Source: Oscillospiraceae bacterium
GTDB lineage: Bacteria; Bacillota; Clostridia; Oscillospirales; Ruminococcaceae
Direction of reading: 5' to 3'
Length of the DNA stretch: 64,000 bases
Assembly: GCA_018380115.1 (NCBI GenBank)
Contig: JAGZUF010000013.1
Coordinates: forward strand, 17,113 to 81,112
In this document: piece by piece, positions 51,878-60,329 of the stretch
How positions within the stretch are numbered: the stretch's first letter is position 1
Layout of the letters: each line of letters opens with the position of its first letter
The notes under the pieces: generated by a model
What the model saw: only the letters and a program-made list of their open reading frames with translations
The model's database searches: none
Told to the model about the DNA's origin: nothing
Program-made: the position numbers and the translations under genes

Positions 51878-52036
51878 ATGAATGAAATGAATCAACTGCC
51901 GCTTGCCATTGCCACTGTGCCCATGCAGCGCTTTGAAAAGCTGTATCCGCTGGAAAAGGCGCTGCAGCGCGGCACCCTGTTTCAGGCGCTGGACCTGCCG
52001 TTCTGCCCGTGGGAAGGAGGCGAACGCCATGTGTGA
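51878..52036 (+). CDS. cotJA: Spore coat-associated protein CotJA
   Basis: The 52-residue protein MNEMNQLPLAIATVPMQRFE..LEKALQRGTLFQALDLPF matches CotJA, part of the inner spore coat. AAAGGAG precedes ATG 51878; ATG 51848 lies inside a leader hairpin and is rejected. It overlaps cotJB by eight bases. Confidence 0.88.
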   Translation: MNEMNQLPLAIATVPMQRFEKLYPLEKALQRGTLFQALDLPFCPWEGGERHV

Positions 52037-52274
52037 GAATGTGCGCGGCGATTTGGAAGCCTTGAGCTTTGCCATGGATGAGGTTCGCCTGTTTCTGGAC
52101 ACCCACCCCACGAATACCTGTGCGCTGAAGGCATATCGGGAGCTGCGTGTACAGCGCGATGCCGCTGTAAAGGCGTACGAGGCGGCCGTGGGCCCGGTGG
52201 ATTTTTACAGCGCAGGCGGAAAAAACGCTTGGAACTGGGTGCAGGGCCCGTGGCCCTGGGAAACGGAGGCGTGA
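52029..52274 (+). CDS. cotJB: Spore coat protein CotJB
   Basis: The 81-residue protein has the CotJB pattern LEALSFAMDEVRLFLDTHP..ALKAYRELR and ends with GKNAWNWVQGPWPWE, typical of the family. Start ATG 52029 with AAGGAGG upstream and overlapping cotJA. It is the second member of the cotJABC coat operon. Confidence 0.92.
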   Translation: MCENVRGDLEALSFAMDEVRLFLDTHPTNTCALKAYRELRVQRDAAVKAYEAAVGPVDFYSAGGKNAWNWVQGPWPWETEA

Positions 52275-52277
52275 ATT

Positions 52278-52871
52278 ATGTGGAGCTATGAAAAACGGCT
52301 GCAATTTCCCATCCATATCAAAAAGCCGAATGCAGCTGCGGCAAAAGTGATTATCAGCCAGTACGGCGGGCCGGACGGCGAGCTGGGCGCCTCCATGCGC
52401 TATCTCTCCCAGCGCTATACCATGAAGGACAGGCGCGTGGCCGGCCTGCTGACGGACATAGGGACAGAAGAGCTGGCCCATCTGGAGATGGTGAGTGCCA
52501 TTGTGTACCAGCTGACAAAGGGGCTCACGGTAGAGGAAATCAAAAAGCAGGGGTTCGACGCCTATTTTGTCGACCACACCACCGGCATCTGGCCGCAGGC
52601 CGCCAGCGGTGAGCCCTTTACCTCAGTGTGCTTTGCCTCGAAGGGCGATGCCATCACAGACCTGTGCGAGGATATGGCCGCAGAGCAGAAAGCGCGCACA
52701 ACTTATGACAATATTCTGCGTTTGGTGGACGACCCGGATGTGATACGCCCCATCCGCTTTCTGCGCGAGCGCGAAATTGTGCATTTCCAGCGCTTTGGCG
52801 AAGCGCTGGAGCGCATCAAGGAAACGCTGAATTCCCGAAATTTCTATGCCTTCAACCCGGAATTTGACTGA
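52278..52871 (+). CDS. cotJC: Spore coat protein CotJC (Mn-catalase-like)
   Basis: The 197-residue ferritin-like protein has di-metal ligands in EELAHLEM, EQKARTTYDN and REIVHFQRF, the manganese catalase fold that may protect the spore. It begins WSYEKRLQFPIHIKKPN and the tail SRNFYAFNPEFD is typical. It starts three bases after cotJB. Confidence 0.95.
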   Translation: MWSYEKRLQFPIHIKKPNAAAAKVIISQYGGPDGELGASMRYLSQRYTMKDRRVAGLLTDIGTEELAHLEMVSAIVYQLTKGLTVEEIKKQGFDAYFVDHTTGIWPQAASGEPFTSVCFASKGDAITDLCEDMAAEQKARTTYDNILRLVDDPDVIRPIRFLREREIVHFQRFGEALERIKETLNSRNFYAFNPEFD

Positions 52872-52902
52872 TATGCCGCGCCGTATGCGGCATGGTATGC
52901 AA

Positions 52903-52936
52903 GCCCCCGGCCCAGCAGGGCGCCGGGGGTGTTTTG
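52903..52936 (+). terminator. Terminator of cotJABC
   Basis: GCCCCCGGC pairs with GCCGGGGGT around CCAGCAGGGC, followed by GTTTTGTT. Confidence 0.78.
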
Positions 52937-53034
52937 TTGAAAAAACGGTGCCGATTTGATATAGTATCCATATGCAGGGGGCGGCTGCCGCGCCCTGCAC
53001 AAGGATATGGAAAAGACAGGAGAGGGGAATTTCC

Positions 53035-53583
53035 GTGAAGCTGATGTTTGCAAGCGATATCCACGGCTCGGCGCTGTATGCAGAAAAACTGCTGGCCCGC
53101 CTGAAAGATGAGGCGCCGCAGCGCCTTGTACTTTTGGGGGATATTCTGTACCATGGCCCGCGCAACGAACTGCCGGACGGCTACGCCCCAAAAGAGGTGG
53201 CTGCGATGCTGAATGCGCTGCGCCCGCGGCCTCTGTGTGTGCGCGGCAACTGTGAGGCCGAGGTGGACCAGATGATGCTGGAGTTCCCTGTAATGGCGGA
53301 ATATTTCCCGCTTCTGCTGGACGGGCGCATGGCGTTCATCACGCATGGCCACATTTGGAACGAAGCGAACCTTCCGCCGCTGGAGGCGGGTGACATTCTC
53401 ATCCATGGGCATACCCATGTGCGCGCGGCGCAGGACAAAGGGGCCTATTATTTTCTGAACCCCGGTAGCGTATCCATTCCGAAAGGGGACGGCGTGCGCG
53501 GCTATATGGTGTATGAGAACCGCGTGTTCACCCTGAAAGACCTGGACGGCGGTGTGCTGGCCACACTGGCGCTGCATGACTGA
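53035..53583 (+). CDS. yfcE: YfcE/MJ0936-type phosphodiesterase
   Basis: The 182-residue calcineurin-like phosphoesterase has metal motifs ASDIHGS, LGDILYHGPRN, VRGNCE, ITHGH and IHGHTH. It is likely a Mn-dependent phosphodiesterase of nucleotides. Start GTG 53035 follows AGGAGAGGGG; the frame is open further upstream but has no other ribosome site. It overlaps the TtcA-like gene. Confidence 0.93.
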   Translation: MKLMFASDIHGSALYAEKLLARLKDEAPQRLVLLGDILYHGPRNELPDGYAPKEVAAMLNALRPRPLCVRGNCEAEVDQMMLEFPVMAEYFPLLLDGRMAFITHGHIWNEANLPPLEAGDILIHGHTHVRAAQDKGAYYFLNPGSVSIPKGDGVRGYMVYENRVFTLKDLDGGVLATLALHD

Positions 53584-54457
53584 GGCGGGCGGTGCGGCCT
53601 GCGCGCAGGATGCGGCTGTGACGCGCAGTATTATCAAAAAATATAAAAAGCCGATCTGGCACCGTTTTATCGGCGCGTGCAAGGACTATGCCCTTGTGAA
53701 TGCAGGCGACCGGGTGGCTGTTTGCATCTCCGGCGGGAAGGACAGCTTTCTTCTTGCAAAATGCATCCAGCATTTGCAGCGCGTGAGTGATGTGCCTTTT
53801 GAGGCAGAGTACCTGTGTATGGACCCCGGCTACCTGCCGGAGAACCGTGCCCTTATCGAGCGCAACGCCGCGGCGCTGGGCCTGCCGCTGCATATTTTTT
53901 GCACGGATATCTTCGACAGCGTGGCAAACGTGGACAAAAACCCGTGTTATCTGTGCGCGCGCATGCGCCGCGGGCATCTTTATAAAAATGCGCAGGCCTT
54001 GGGCTGCAACAAAATAGCGCTGGGGCACCATTTTGACGATGTGATAGAAACCACGCTGATGAGCATGGTATGGGGGGCAGAGCTTCGCACCATGATGCCG
54101 AAGCTGCACAGCACCAATTATCCGGGCATGGAGCTCATCCGCCCGCTGTACCTTGTGCGCGAGGCGGATATCGTCGCCTGGCAGCGCTATAACGGCCTCT
54201 CGTTTCTGCGCTGTGCCTGCCGCTTTACGGAAGAGGCGGAAAGGCGCGGAGAAGATGCCCCGCACGGCGCGCGTGCGAAAACAAAGGCACTGGTGGCGGC
54301 TATCCGCGCCATGAACCCGCAGGGGGATGTGAATGTGTTCCACAGCCTGCACAATGTGAACCTGAACGTTCTGCCCGGCTGGACGCACAGGGGCTGCACA
54401 TACAGCTTTTTGGACGATTACGGCAGCGCGCCGTCCTGTGAGGAGGATGGAATGTGA
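53576..54457 (+). CDS. TtcA-like tRNA thiolation enzyme
   Basis: The 293-residue PP-loop protein has SGGKDSF (ATP site), CYLCARMRRG (CxxC for an iron-sulfur cluster) and a third Cys in CACRFTE, the pattern of TtcA/TtuA-type tRNA 2-thiolation enzymes. Start ATG 53576 overlaps the yfcE stop; GTG 53618 with AGGA upstream is also possible. It overlaps the nucleoside phosphorylase by four bases. Confidence 0.87.
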   Translation: MTEAGGAACAQDAAVTRSIIKKYKKPIWHRFIGACKDYALVNAGDRVAVCISGGKDSFLLAKCIQHLQRVSDVPFEAEYLCMDPGYLPENRALIERNAAALGLPLHIFCTDIFDSVANVDKNPCYLCARMRRGHLYKNAQALGCNKIALGHHFDDVIETTLMSMVWGAELRTMMPKLHSTNYPGMELIRPLYLVREADIVAWQRYNGLSFLRCACRFTEEAERRGEDAPHGARAKTKALVAAIRAMNPQGDVNVFHSLHNVNLNVLPGWTHRGCTYSFLDDYGSAPSCEEDGM

Positions 54458-55251
54458 TACAAAAACATGAATGGCCTGTGCTGGAATATGACGATTCCCG
54501 CGAGGTGATGGTGAAGCCGAACCGGAACGAGGGCTACCGCTTTCCGCCGCGCGCGGTGCTGTTTTTTCACCGGCAGGGCGTGGAGGAATTTGCAAGCGGG
54601 CTTCGGGCAGACAAGCTGTATGCGGCGCACCACATCGGGCACCCCTGTGAGGAGCTGGGGCGGTTCGAGACCATTACCAAAGAGTTCACCGTCTACCGTG
54701 TGCCGGTGAACGGCGTGGATATATGCCTTGCGGCCGTACCGCTGGGCGCTTGTGCTGCGGCGCAGTTCATGGATTTTCTCATTGCCTGCGGGTGCACGCG
54801 TATTCTGGCGGGCGGAAGCTGCGGCGCGCTGGAAGATTTGCCGGAAAATGCCTTTCTTCTGCCCACGCACGCGTTGCGTGCGGAGGGGACGAGCTATTGC
54901 TATCTGCCGCCCGCGCGCTGGGTGCAGACGGACGAGACGGCCCTGCGCGCGCTGGAACAGGCGGTCGGGCGCTTCGGCGTGCCTGTGCGCCGCTGCCGCA
55001 CATGGACGACAGACGGCTTTTTCCGCGAGACGCCCGGCCTTGTGGCCTACCGGCGGCAGGAGGGCTGCGCCGTGGTGGAGATGGAATGTGCCGCCCTGGC
55101 CGCATGCGCCGGGTTTCATGGCGTGCAGTTTGCCCAGCTTCTGTACACGGCCGACAGCCTTGCCGCCGCCGGGCATTCCGACAGAGGCTGGGGCGAAGCC
55201 AGTGTGCACAGCGCGCTGGCGCTGGTGCTGCACGCGGCCAGCCTTTTGTAA
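54454..55251 (+). CDS. Purine/uridine phosphorylase family protein
   Basis: The 265-residue protein starts with GTG in the stop of the preceding gene. Family motifs: AVPLGACAAAQFMDFLIACG, GGSCGALEDLPENAFLLPTHALRAEGTSYCY and VVEMECAALAACAGF, the ribose- and base-binding EMEx segment. Uridine-phosphorylase-like N-terminal extension of about 55 residues with no assigned role. A nucleoside salvage enzyme; specificity is not settled. Confidence 0.88.
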   Translation: MIQKHEWPVLEYDDSREVMVKPNRNEGYRFPPRAVLFFHRQGVEEFASGLRADKLYAAHHIGHPCEELGRFETITKEFTVYRVPVNGVDICLAAVPLGACAAAQFMDFLIACGCTRILAGGSCGALEDLPENAFLLPTHALRAEGTSYCYLPPARWVQTDETALRALEQAVGRFGVPVRRCRTWTTDGFFRETPGLVAYRRQEGCAVVEMECAALAACAGFHGVQFAQLLYTADSLAAAGHSDRGWGEASVHSALALVLHAASLL

Positions 55252-55289
55252 GGGCCTGACCTGTGCACGGGCTGAAGGGAGGCTAAAAT

Positions 55290-55616
55290 ATGGATAATAT
55301 CATTTTTTTCCTTATTGCGGAAGGCTGCAGCCTTCTGTTTCTGTATTTGGGCTTTTTATTGTGGGAAAAAAGGAAAATTGAGGTCATACACGGCTATCGT
55401 TACAGAAAGGTAAGGCAGGAAGACAAAAAAGCATATACGGGTATCATGGGCAAGGCGATGGTCGTGATTGGTGCGGGAATAACAGTTTCTGCGGTGCTTG
55501 GTGTGGCTGCGCTTTCGTTTGCAGGCATGGTCGCAGGCATTGCTTCATCTTCATTTGCAGCGGGCCTTTGCATGATGCTGTTTGGGCAGATAAAATATAA
55601 CAGGGGCCTTTTTTGA
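55290..55616 (+). CDS. DUF3784-like small membrane protein
   Basis: The 108-residue protein has three hydrophobic segments and a cytoplasmic loop RYRKVRQEDKKAYTGIMGKAM that matches the DUF3784 pattern. It is more AT-rich than its neighbours. GGGAGG precedes the ATG. Function unknown. Confidence 0.72.
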   Translation: MDNIIFFLIAEGCSLLFLYLGFLLWEKRKIEVIHGYRYRKVRQEDKKAYTGIMGKAMVVIGAGITVSAVLGVAALSFAGMVAGIASSSFAAGLCMMLFGQIKYNRGLF

Positions 55617-55617
55617 A

Positions 55618-55908
55618 AAACGCGCCGCTTAGGCGCGCCGGCACAAGAAACCATCGCACCTGAAAAGCAATTTTTGCGCACAGCTTCTTCAGATTTCCCT
55701 GACAGTTACAAAGGGGGCCTGCGGAAAGTCTCCCTGCTCTGCATCAAAAGCTGCCGTTTCAGGGGTACCGGGCAGTTTCAGTCCGGCGGTTTTGAAGGAA
55801 GAGTGTCTAAAAAAGCCCGGCAATCCGTCAGGATTGCCGGGCTTTTTTACGTGCATCAGGCGCAAAAACCGATGGCTCCTTGCGTCAGCGCGCCTAAGCG
55901 GTGCGTTT
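55618..55908. mobile_element. Inverted-repeat-bounded element, MITE-like
   Basis: The ends are imperfect inverted repeats of about 39 bases: 55618-55656 and 55870-55908, sharing AAACGC/GCGTTT ends and GCTTAGGCGCGC with its complement, about 85 percent identical. The 290-base interior has no gene but holds a strong terminator. No target duplication was seen. This may be a non-autonomous element or two halves of a regulatory structure. Confidence 0.45.
55809..55848. terminator. Bidirectional terminator inside the inverted-repeat element
   Basis: A perfect 18-bp stem (AAAAAAGCCCGGCAATCC and complement) has the 4-base loop GTCA; both arms carry A/T runs and genes converge on it. Confidence 0.93.
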
Positions 55909-55920
55909 GCATGCAATGTG

Positions 55921-57117
55921 TCATTTTGCCTCTTTGGCAAAGTTGTCGAAGTAACCCTGAATGAAAATGATGGGCGTGCCCTTGTCGCCGGAGCCGGAGG
56001 TGAGGTCGCACAGGCTGCCGATAAGGTCTGTCAGGCGGCGGGGCGTGGTGCCCTGGCTGGCCATTTGGCCCTTCAGGTCTGCATCTTTGTGCGAGATGCT
56101 GTCTTTGATGGCGGCTGTCAGCTCATCGCCGGAGAGTGAGGCGAAGTCGTTGTCCGCCAGATATTTCAGCTTCAGCTCGTTGGGCTGACCCTCCAGCCCG
56201 GCTGTATAAGCGGGGCTTACCACGGGGTCGGCAAGCTCCCAAATTTTTCCCACAGGGTCTTTGAAGGCGCCGTCGCCATAAATCATGGCCTCAATCTGCT
56301 TGCCGGTAGCTTTGCGCAGGCCGGCGGCAAGGGAATCTACAAAGCTCTGGCAATCGCGCGGGAACAGCTTCACACTGTCCTCCGTAGCCTTGTTCGAGCC
56401 AAGCAGGCCAAACTGCTCGTTATAGCCGCTGCCGTCCACCGGGGCCGTCATGATATCGCTGAGCAGCAGAACCTTTTCCGCGCCCGCGGCCAGAAGGCGG
56501 CGCTTCGAGCGGTGGCGGGTATGGATGTCACAGCACAGCACATTCTTTGTATAGGGCAGGATGGCGCGCACGTCGTTGGCGAAAATGAACTCTGCCTCGC
56601 AGCCCTGGCTGCGGAACAGCTCGCCGTAATATTCCACATAGTCCACGCCTGTGAACGGGTGCTTTTCATAACCGAACAGCTCGCGGTAGCGCGCCTCGGT
56701 CAGCACGTCGCTCCAGGGGTTTACGCCCTTTTCGTCCAGAAGGTCCTCGTCGAACAGGTGGTTGCCCACTTCATCCGAGGGGTAGCTCATCAGGATATAG
56801 GCCTTTTTGAAGGCTTTGGCAATGCCCTTCAGGCAGATGGCAATGCGGTTGCGGCTGAGGATAGGGAAGGTGAGGCCCACCGTGCCGGTGCCGAATTTGG
56901 CGGCACAGTCCTTCGCAATGGCATCGGTGGTGGCATAGTTGCCCTGGCTGCGGGCCACAACGGCCTCTGTGACGGCCACGATGTCTTTATCCTGAAACGC
57001 AATGGCCTGTTCCTCGCCGCAGGCGAGCACGGCGTCGGTGACGATTTTGACAAGGTCGTCACCCTCACGGATGACAGGGCAGCGCACGCCGCGAGAAGTG
57101 GTGCCGACAGTTCTCAT
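55921..57117 (-). CDS. CofE-like gamma-glutamyl ligase family protein
   Basis: The 398-residue protein resembles coenzyme F420-0:L-glutamate ligases in NKDIVAVTEAVVARSQGN-like QDKDIVAVTEAVVARSQGNYA, LTFPILSRNRIAICLKG and CDIHTRHRSKRR segments, but is longer than CofE (about 250). F420 is not expected in this organism, so another acid or peptide acceptor is likely. Start 57117 has AAGGAG ten bases upstream. It is divergent from a LysR regulator with a shared operator region. Confidence 0.75.
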   Translation of the reverse strand: MRTVGTTSRGVRCPVIREGDDLVKIVTDAVLACGEEQAIAFQDKDIVAVTEAVVARSQGNYATTDAIAKDCAAKFGTGTVGLTFPILSRNRIAICLKGIAKAFKKAYILMSYPSDEVGNHLFDEDLLDEKGVNPWSDVLTEARYRELFGYEKHPFTGVDYVEYYGELFRSQGCEAEFIFANDVRAILPYTKNVLCCDIHTRHRSKRRLLAAGAEKVLLLSDIMTAPVDGSGYNEQFGLLGSNKATEDSVKLFPRDCQSFVDSLAAGLRKATGKQIEAMIYGDGAFKDPVGKIWELADPVVSPAYTAGLEGQPNELKLKYLADNDFASLSGDELTAAIKDSISHKDADLKGQMASQGTTPRRLTDLIGSLCDLTSGSGDKGTPIIFIQGYFDNFAKEAK

Positions 57118-57189
57118 ATGTGTTTGCTCCTTCTGGTGAAATGAAGTTTGAAAACGGCAAAACGGCCCTTGCACACCGGGCCGCTTTTC

Positions 57190-57255
57190 ATTATAATGCA
57201 AATATAGATATAAGTAAAATTAAAATATATTATAGTAGAAATAAGAAATTCTTAT
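57190..57255. promoter_or_regulatory. Divergent control region: CofE-like promoter and LysR-type palindrome
   Basis: The minus-strand promoter is TTTACT (57218-57213), 17-bp spacer, TATAAT (57195-57190). A perfect 15-bp palindrome ATAAGAA-A-TTCTTAT is at 57241-57255. The AT-rich region fits a LysR box in a shared intergenic space. Confidence 0.65.
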
Positions 57256-57311
57256 GTTATATTGAGCGTGATTTCAGATGCCGTATACTGTGAGCAAAGG
57301 GGGCAGAGAAC

Positions 57312-58217
57312 ATGAGGGCAGACCTTTCGCTGTACCGTGTATTCGTGGCGGTGGCGGACGAAGGCAGCTTTGTGCGCGCGGCGGCCAGGCTGTTTCTCAC
57401 CCAGCCGGCCGTTTCGCAGGCCGTGCAGCGCATGGAGATGCAGACAGGGGCCAAACTGTTTGTGCGCGGGCGGCGCGGCGTGCGCCTGACGCGCGAGGGC
57501 GAGCTTTTATACCGCCATGCCTCGGCCGCGCTGGCCATGCTGGAGGCGGGCGAACAGCAGCTTGCCCGCGTGCAGAACCTGGAGGCCGGCACCCTGCGCC
57601 TGGGCGCGGCAGACACCATCACCAAGGAATTCCTTCTTCCGTTCCTCAGCGCGTTCCGCACGCTGCACCCGGGCGTGCAGCTGCAGGTGACGAACCGCAC
57701 CTCGGTACAGCTGGTGCAGAAGGTGCTGGACGGCAGGCTGGATATGGCGGTGGTGAACCTGCCGGTGGAAAACGATCGGCTGTGCGTGCGGCCCATTTTG
57801 CAGGTGCACGATATTTTTGTGGCAGGGCACGCCTTCGCCCATCTGAAGGGGAAAACGCTCAGCCCGGCTGAGCTGGCCGCCCAGCCGCTGGCCATGCTGG
57901 AGCAGGCGGCAAACAGCCGCCGCTATGTGGATTCGTTTTTTGCGCGCTGCGGCGTGCAGCTTTCGCCGCAGATAGAGCTGGGCGCCCACGGCCTTCTGCC
58001 GGACTTTGCCGCCATCGGCTTCGGGCTGGCGTGCGTGGTGCAGGAGTTCTGCGGCAAAGAACTGGCGGACGGCACTGTGTTTCCTGTACGGCTTCGCCCG
58101 GCCATACCGCCGCGCGCAGTGGGCGCCTGCTGGCTTTGCGCTATGGAGCTTTCCGGCGCGGCAAAGGAATTTTTGCGCCTTCTGGAGGACGGTGCGCCCC
58201 CTGTGCCGCAGATGTAA
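57312..58217 (+). CDS. LysR-family transcription regulator
   Basis: The 301-residue protein has an N-terminal winged helix SLYRVFVAVADEGSFVRAAARLFLTQPAVSQAVQRMEMQTGAKLFVRGRRGVRLTREGE and a periplasmic-binding-type effector domain (about 90-295). It is divergent from the CofE-like gene, the classical arrangement for a regulator of its neighbour. Confidence 0.93.
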   Translation: MRADLSLYRVFVAVADEGSFVRAAARLFLTQPAVSQAVQRMEMQTGAKLFVRGRRGVRLTREGELLYRHASAALAMLEAGEQQLARVQNLEAGTLRLGAADTITKEFLLPFLSAFRTLHPGVQLQVTNRTSVQLVQKVLDGRLDMAVVNLPVENDRLCVRPILQVHDIFVAGHAFAHLKGKTLSPAELAAQPLAMLEQAANSRRYVDSFFARCGVQLSPQIELGAHGLLPDFAAIGFGLACVVQEFCGKELADGTVFPVRLRPAIPPRAVGACWLCAMELSGAAKEFLRLLEDGAPPVPQM

Positions 58218-58415
58218 CGCATTTCACGCTTCAGCAGGTGTGCAGAAGCCATAGAGCTATCGGCTTAGACAGCGCCTTGGCCCGGCACTGTGAAAGCCGG
58301 GGAGAGCGTGGCGGAGCCGCTCAAAGAAAACAGTCAATGGCATGGGCTGGTGCTATGAATAATATTCGGAACAGGGCGCAGAGATAGTGTGTGCTGAATT
58401 GATTTATATAAGGCG
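58218..58415. other. Intergenic stretch, nothing recognised
   Basis: No gene or promoter is supported between the LysR stop and the following terminator. Composition drops toward AT at the right, marking the edge of the acquired island. Confidence 0.5.
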
Positions 58416-58450
58416 AAGGCGGCAGCATTTCATTGGCTGTCGCCTTTTAT
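58416..58450. terminator. Terminator at the left edge of the AT-rich island
   Basis: AAGGCGGCAGC pairs with GCTGTCGCCTT (11 bp, one G-T) and is followed by TTAT. Confidence 0.68.
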
Positions 58451-58523
58451 ATATGCCTTAAAGCAATATATAAAAGCCTTTATGCAATATATAATTGACA
58501 TTTAGAAAATTATAGTGTATAAT
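58447..58523 (+). promoter_or_regulatory. Promoter and repeated operator of the second XRE module
   Basis: TTGACA (58495-58500) and TATAAT (58518-58523) have a 17-bp spacer. GCAATATATAA occurs at 58463-58473 and 58484-58494, exactly 21 bp apart (two helical turns). A related inverted half-site TTATATATGC lies at 58447-58456. This suggests binding of the XRE protein upstream of and over the -35. Confidence 0.78.
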
Positions 58524-58556
58524 CAAGGCGCAAACGAAGGGAGGTAAGATTATGAT

Positions 58557-58757
58557 ATGAAGAATAAAAAGTTAAAACTCGCACGAGTTGAAAAAGATAT
58601 GAGCCAAGAGGATTTGGCTAACATTGTTGGTGTTACAAGACAGACTATCGGTTTGATTGAAACAGGAAACTATAACCCAACCTTGAAGCTTTGCATTGCA
58701 ATCTGCAATGCACTTGACAAAACCTTGAACGATTTATTTTGGGAGGACCTACAATGA
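58557..58757 (+). CDS. XRE-family regulator (YozG-like)
   Basis: The 66-residue HTH protein reads LKLARVEKDMSQEDLANIVGVTRQTIGLIETGNYNPTLKLCIAICNALDKTLNDLF. GGGAGG precedes the ATG. Its AT-rich codon use differs from its surroundings. It overlaps the membrane protein gene by four bases, as in the module at 7327-7980. Confidence 0.92.
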   Translation: MKNKKLKLARVEKDMSQEDLANIVGVTRQTIGLIETGNYNPTLKLCIAICNALDKTLNDLFWEDLQ

Positions 58758-59245
58758 AAAACAAAAAGGTAAAAGATGAACGCATTATTCAAGTGCAAAA
58801 CAAGATATTAGGCGAAGCCTATTTTGTGATGGTATTTCTGCTTTTCATCTCTGTTTTGGTTAAAGCATATGTGATGAAATACGATTACACAAACTACATT
58901 ACTGAACTTACCATTATTATTTTGTCTGCAATATATGTTGCGATAAGAAGCATAATGACGGGCAACAATCTGATGGACACTTCCAAAAGGAGTAAAACTC
59001 TTTGTGTATTGGGGGCTTTTGGCGCGAGTATTATTATAACTGCCATTAACGGAGTTGAAAACTACACTAACTACGGTGAACATTATTCAGGTTTGCTTGA
59101 TTGGCATTTCCTTGCTGCGTTAGCAATTACTTTTATATCTTCATTCGTTCTTATCTCGGCTGGATTGCTGTTTGTTTATCTGTGTCATAAAAAAGGACAG
59201 CAAAGAGTGGAAAAGAAATTGAATGATGATATTGAGGAAGGTTAA
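58754..59245 (+). CDS. Membrane protein paired with XRE regulator
   Basis: The 163-residue protein has four hydrophobic segments and an N-terminal KVKDERIIQVQNKILGEAY, the DER-x7-K signature of XRE-associated membrane proteins (DUF6773-like). GGGAGG precedes ATG 58754. AT-rich codons. Its role is probably to sequester or modulate the regulator, by analogy. Confidence 0.8.
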   Translation: MKNKKVKDERIIQVQNKILGEAYFVMVFLLFISVLVKAYVMKYDYTNYITELTIIILSAIYVAIRSIMTGNNLMDTSKRSKTLCVLGAFGASIIITAINGVENYTNYGEHYSGLLDWHFLAALAITFISSFVLISAGLLFVYLCHKKGQQRVEKKLNDDIEEG

Positions 59246-59256
59246 GGAGGCAGCCT

Positions 59257-59469
59257 GTGAAAAACGGAAAGTATTCACGGTTTCTAATAGATTTAGCAAT
59301 TCTCTTTTTATCTGCTAAAACAGGCTCATTTATGTGTAGCATATTGGAACACACCGCAATAAATGAATGGGTTGTAAGAGGGACAGGTGCTTTAGTTTCG
59401 GTAGTAGTAGGACTTATTTGTTTATCATCATTGAAAAGAAAGAGAGCCACCGCTGATGAAAACTGCTGA
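59257..59469 (+). CDS. Small two-helix membrane protein of the island
   Basis: The 70-residue protein starts with GTG behind AAGGAGG, 11 bases after the preceding stop. It has two hydrophobic segments (about 8-25 and 42-58) and a basic tail KRKRATADE. No family is recognised. It completes a three-gene AT-rich unit. Confidence 0.65.
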   Translation: MKNGKYSRFLIDLAILFLSAKTGSFMCSILEHTAINEWVVRGTGALVSVVVGLICLSSLKRKRATADENC

Positions 59470-59578
59470 TATATCTAACGATTTTCAATGGATACTGATA
59501 CTTTGTCCTGTATGTGGTAGTAAAACCCACGATAGGATTAGGGCAAATAGCGAATCTGCAATTCCCTTGCCAGACTAA
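59456..59578 (+). pseudogene. Truncated Cys-rich KTR protein remnant
   Basis: The 40-residue frame contains WILILCPVCGSKTHDRIRA, matching the N-terminal half of Cys-rich KTR proteins carried by Tn916/Tn1549-type conjugative elements (W-x-LCPxCGxKTRxxIR). The second CPxC half is missing; similarity stops near 59550 where an antisense XRE fragment begins. It overlaps the previous gene end by 14 bases. Confidence 0.68.
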
Positions 59579-59697
59579 ATGCTAAAGACAATGCAGGGGC
59601 ATGCGTGTTATTTTCAACTGCATTTACCGCCCGCCTTGATACACCACATTTTTGTCCATTTTCTCTTGGGGTAATCCGAATTCCTTTTGTAGTTCAG
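59548..59697 (-). pseudogene. Decayed XRE regulator fragment
   Basis: On the minus strand one frame reads ELQKEFGLPQEKMDK and, after a frameshift, CGVSRRAVNAVENNTHAPALSLAFSLARE. Together they are the HTH of an XRE regulator. The 5' end lacks a clear start and the 3' end runs into the KTR remnant, so it is a joined scrap. Confidence 0.72.
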
Positions 59698-60329
59698 TTT
59701 ACAAGGAACTACACACAGACTGTGAAACGGACCAGGGTGCCAAGGGGGGCCTTTTGGCGCACGACTTTGCTTGCAAAGTGTAATGTGTTATACCGGTTAT
59801 ACCGGCTGGCGTGACTGACGAAGAAAACGGGGGGCGGTGCTTTATGCTTCCCGCTTGTCCCGGCAGGAAAACGGGCTGAATTTTTGCGAATGGGAATTGG
59901 CGAAAAAGCGGGCCGTTTTCAGAGAACGGCAGCAGGTATAGGAAGCCCCTGTCTCTCGTCCTGCCTGCGCCCCAGCTTATGGACAAAGTGTCCCGAAGCT
60001 GTATCCACGCTCCCGGAAGAATAGCAGGACAGCAGGCAACCGGCAAGGCTGAAATGAACGGGTTTACGCCCGGCCTTGCCCGCCGTCCCGATGAATGGGT
60101 GGAAAAGGCGGCCAAGCCTTCAAAGTGCTTGGCCGCTCTCTTTCTGATTTCGGGGCGTTTTTTTCAAATTTGAAATGGGCGGGAAGCCGTTTTAGGTTTT
60201 TCCCGCCTTGATTTTCCCTTAGCAAAGACCGGCGGGGCTATCAACGGCGGCACATGAAAATATGCCGTTCATCTTGGCCGTTGTTTGGCTCGACGGGTTT
60301 TGCTATCTTCCCCGATAAATTGGAATTCG
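59698..60329. other. Mobile-element debris without intact genes
   Basis: No credible complete frame. Hairpins occur near 60105-60137 (GCGGCCAAGC with complement) and near 60178-60210 (GGCGGGAA with TTCCCGCC). GC content returns to high here though flanked by AT-rich genes, suggesting a composite of elements from different sources. Confidence 0.5.

Noticed and set aside
51848..51878. Upstream ATG for cotJA
   Set aside because: It lies inside the leader hairpin and adds residues not found in the family; ATG 51878 has the AAAGGAG site.
59698..60329. Possible toxin-antitoxin or phage genes in the island
   Set aside because: Short frames were read on both strands and none had a start with ribosome site or a known motif.
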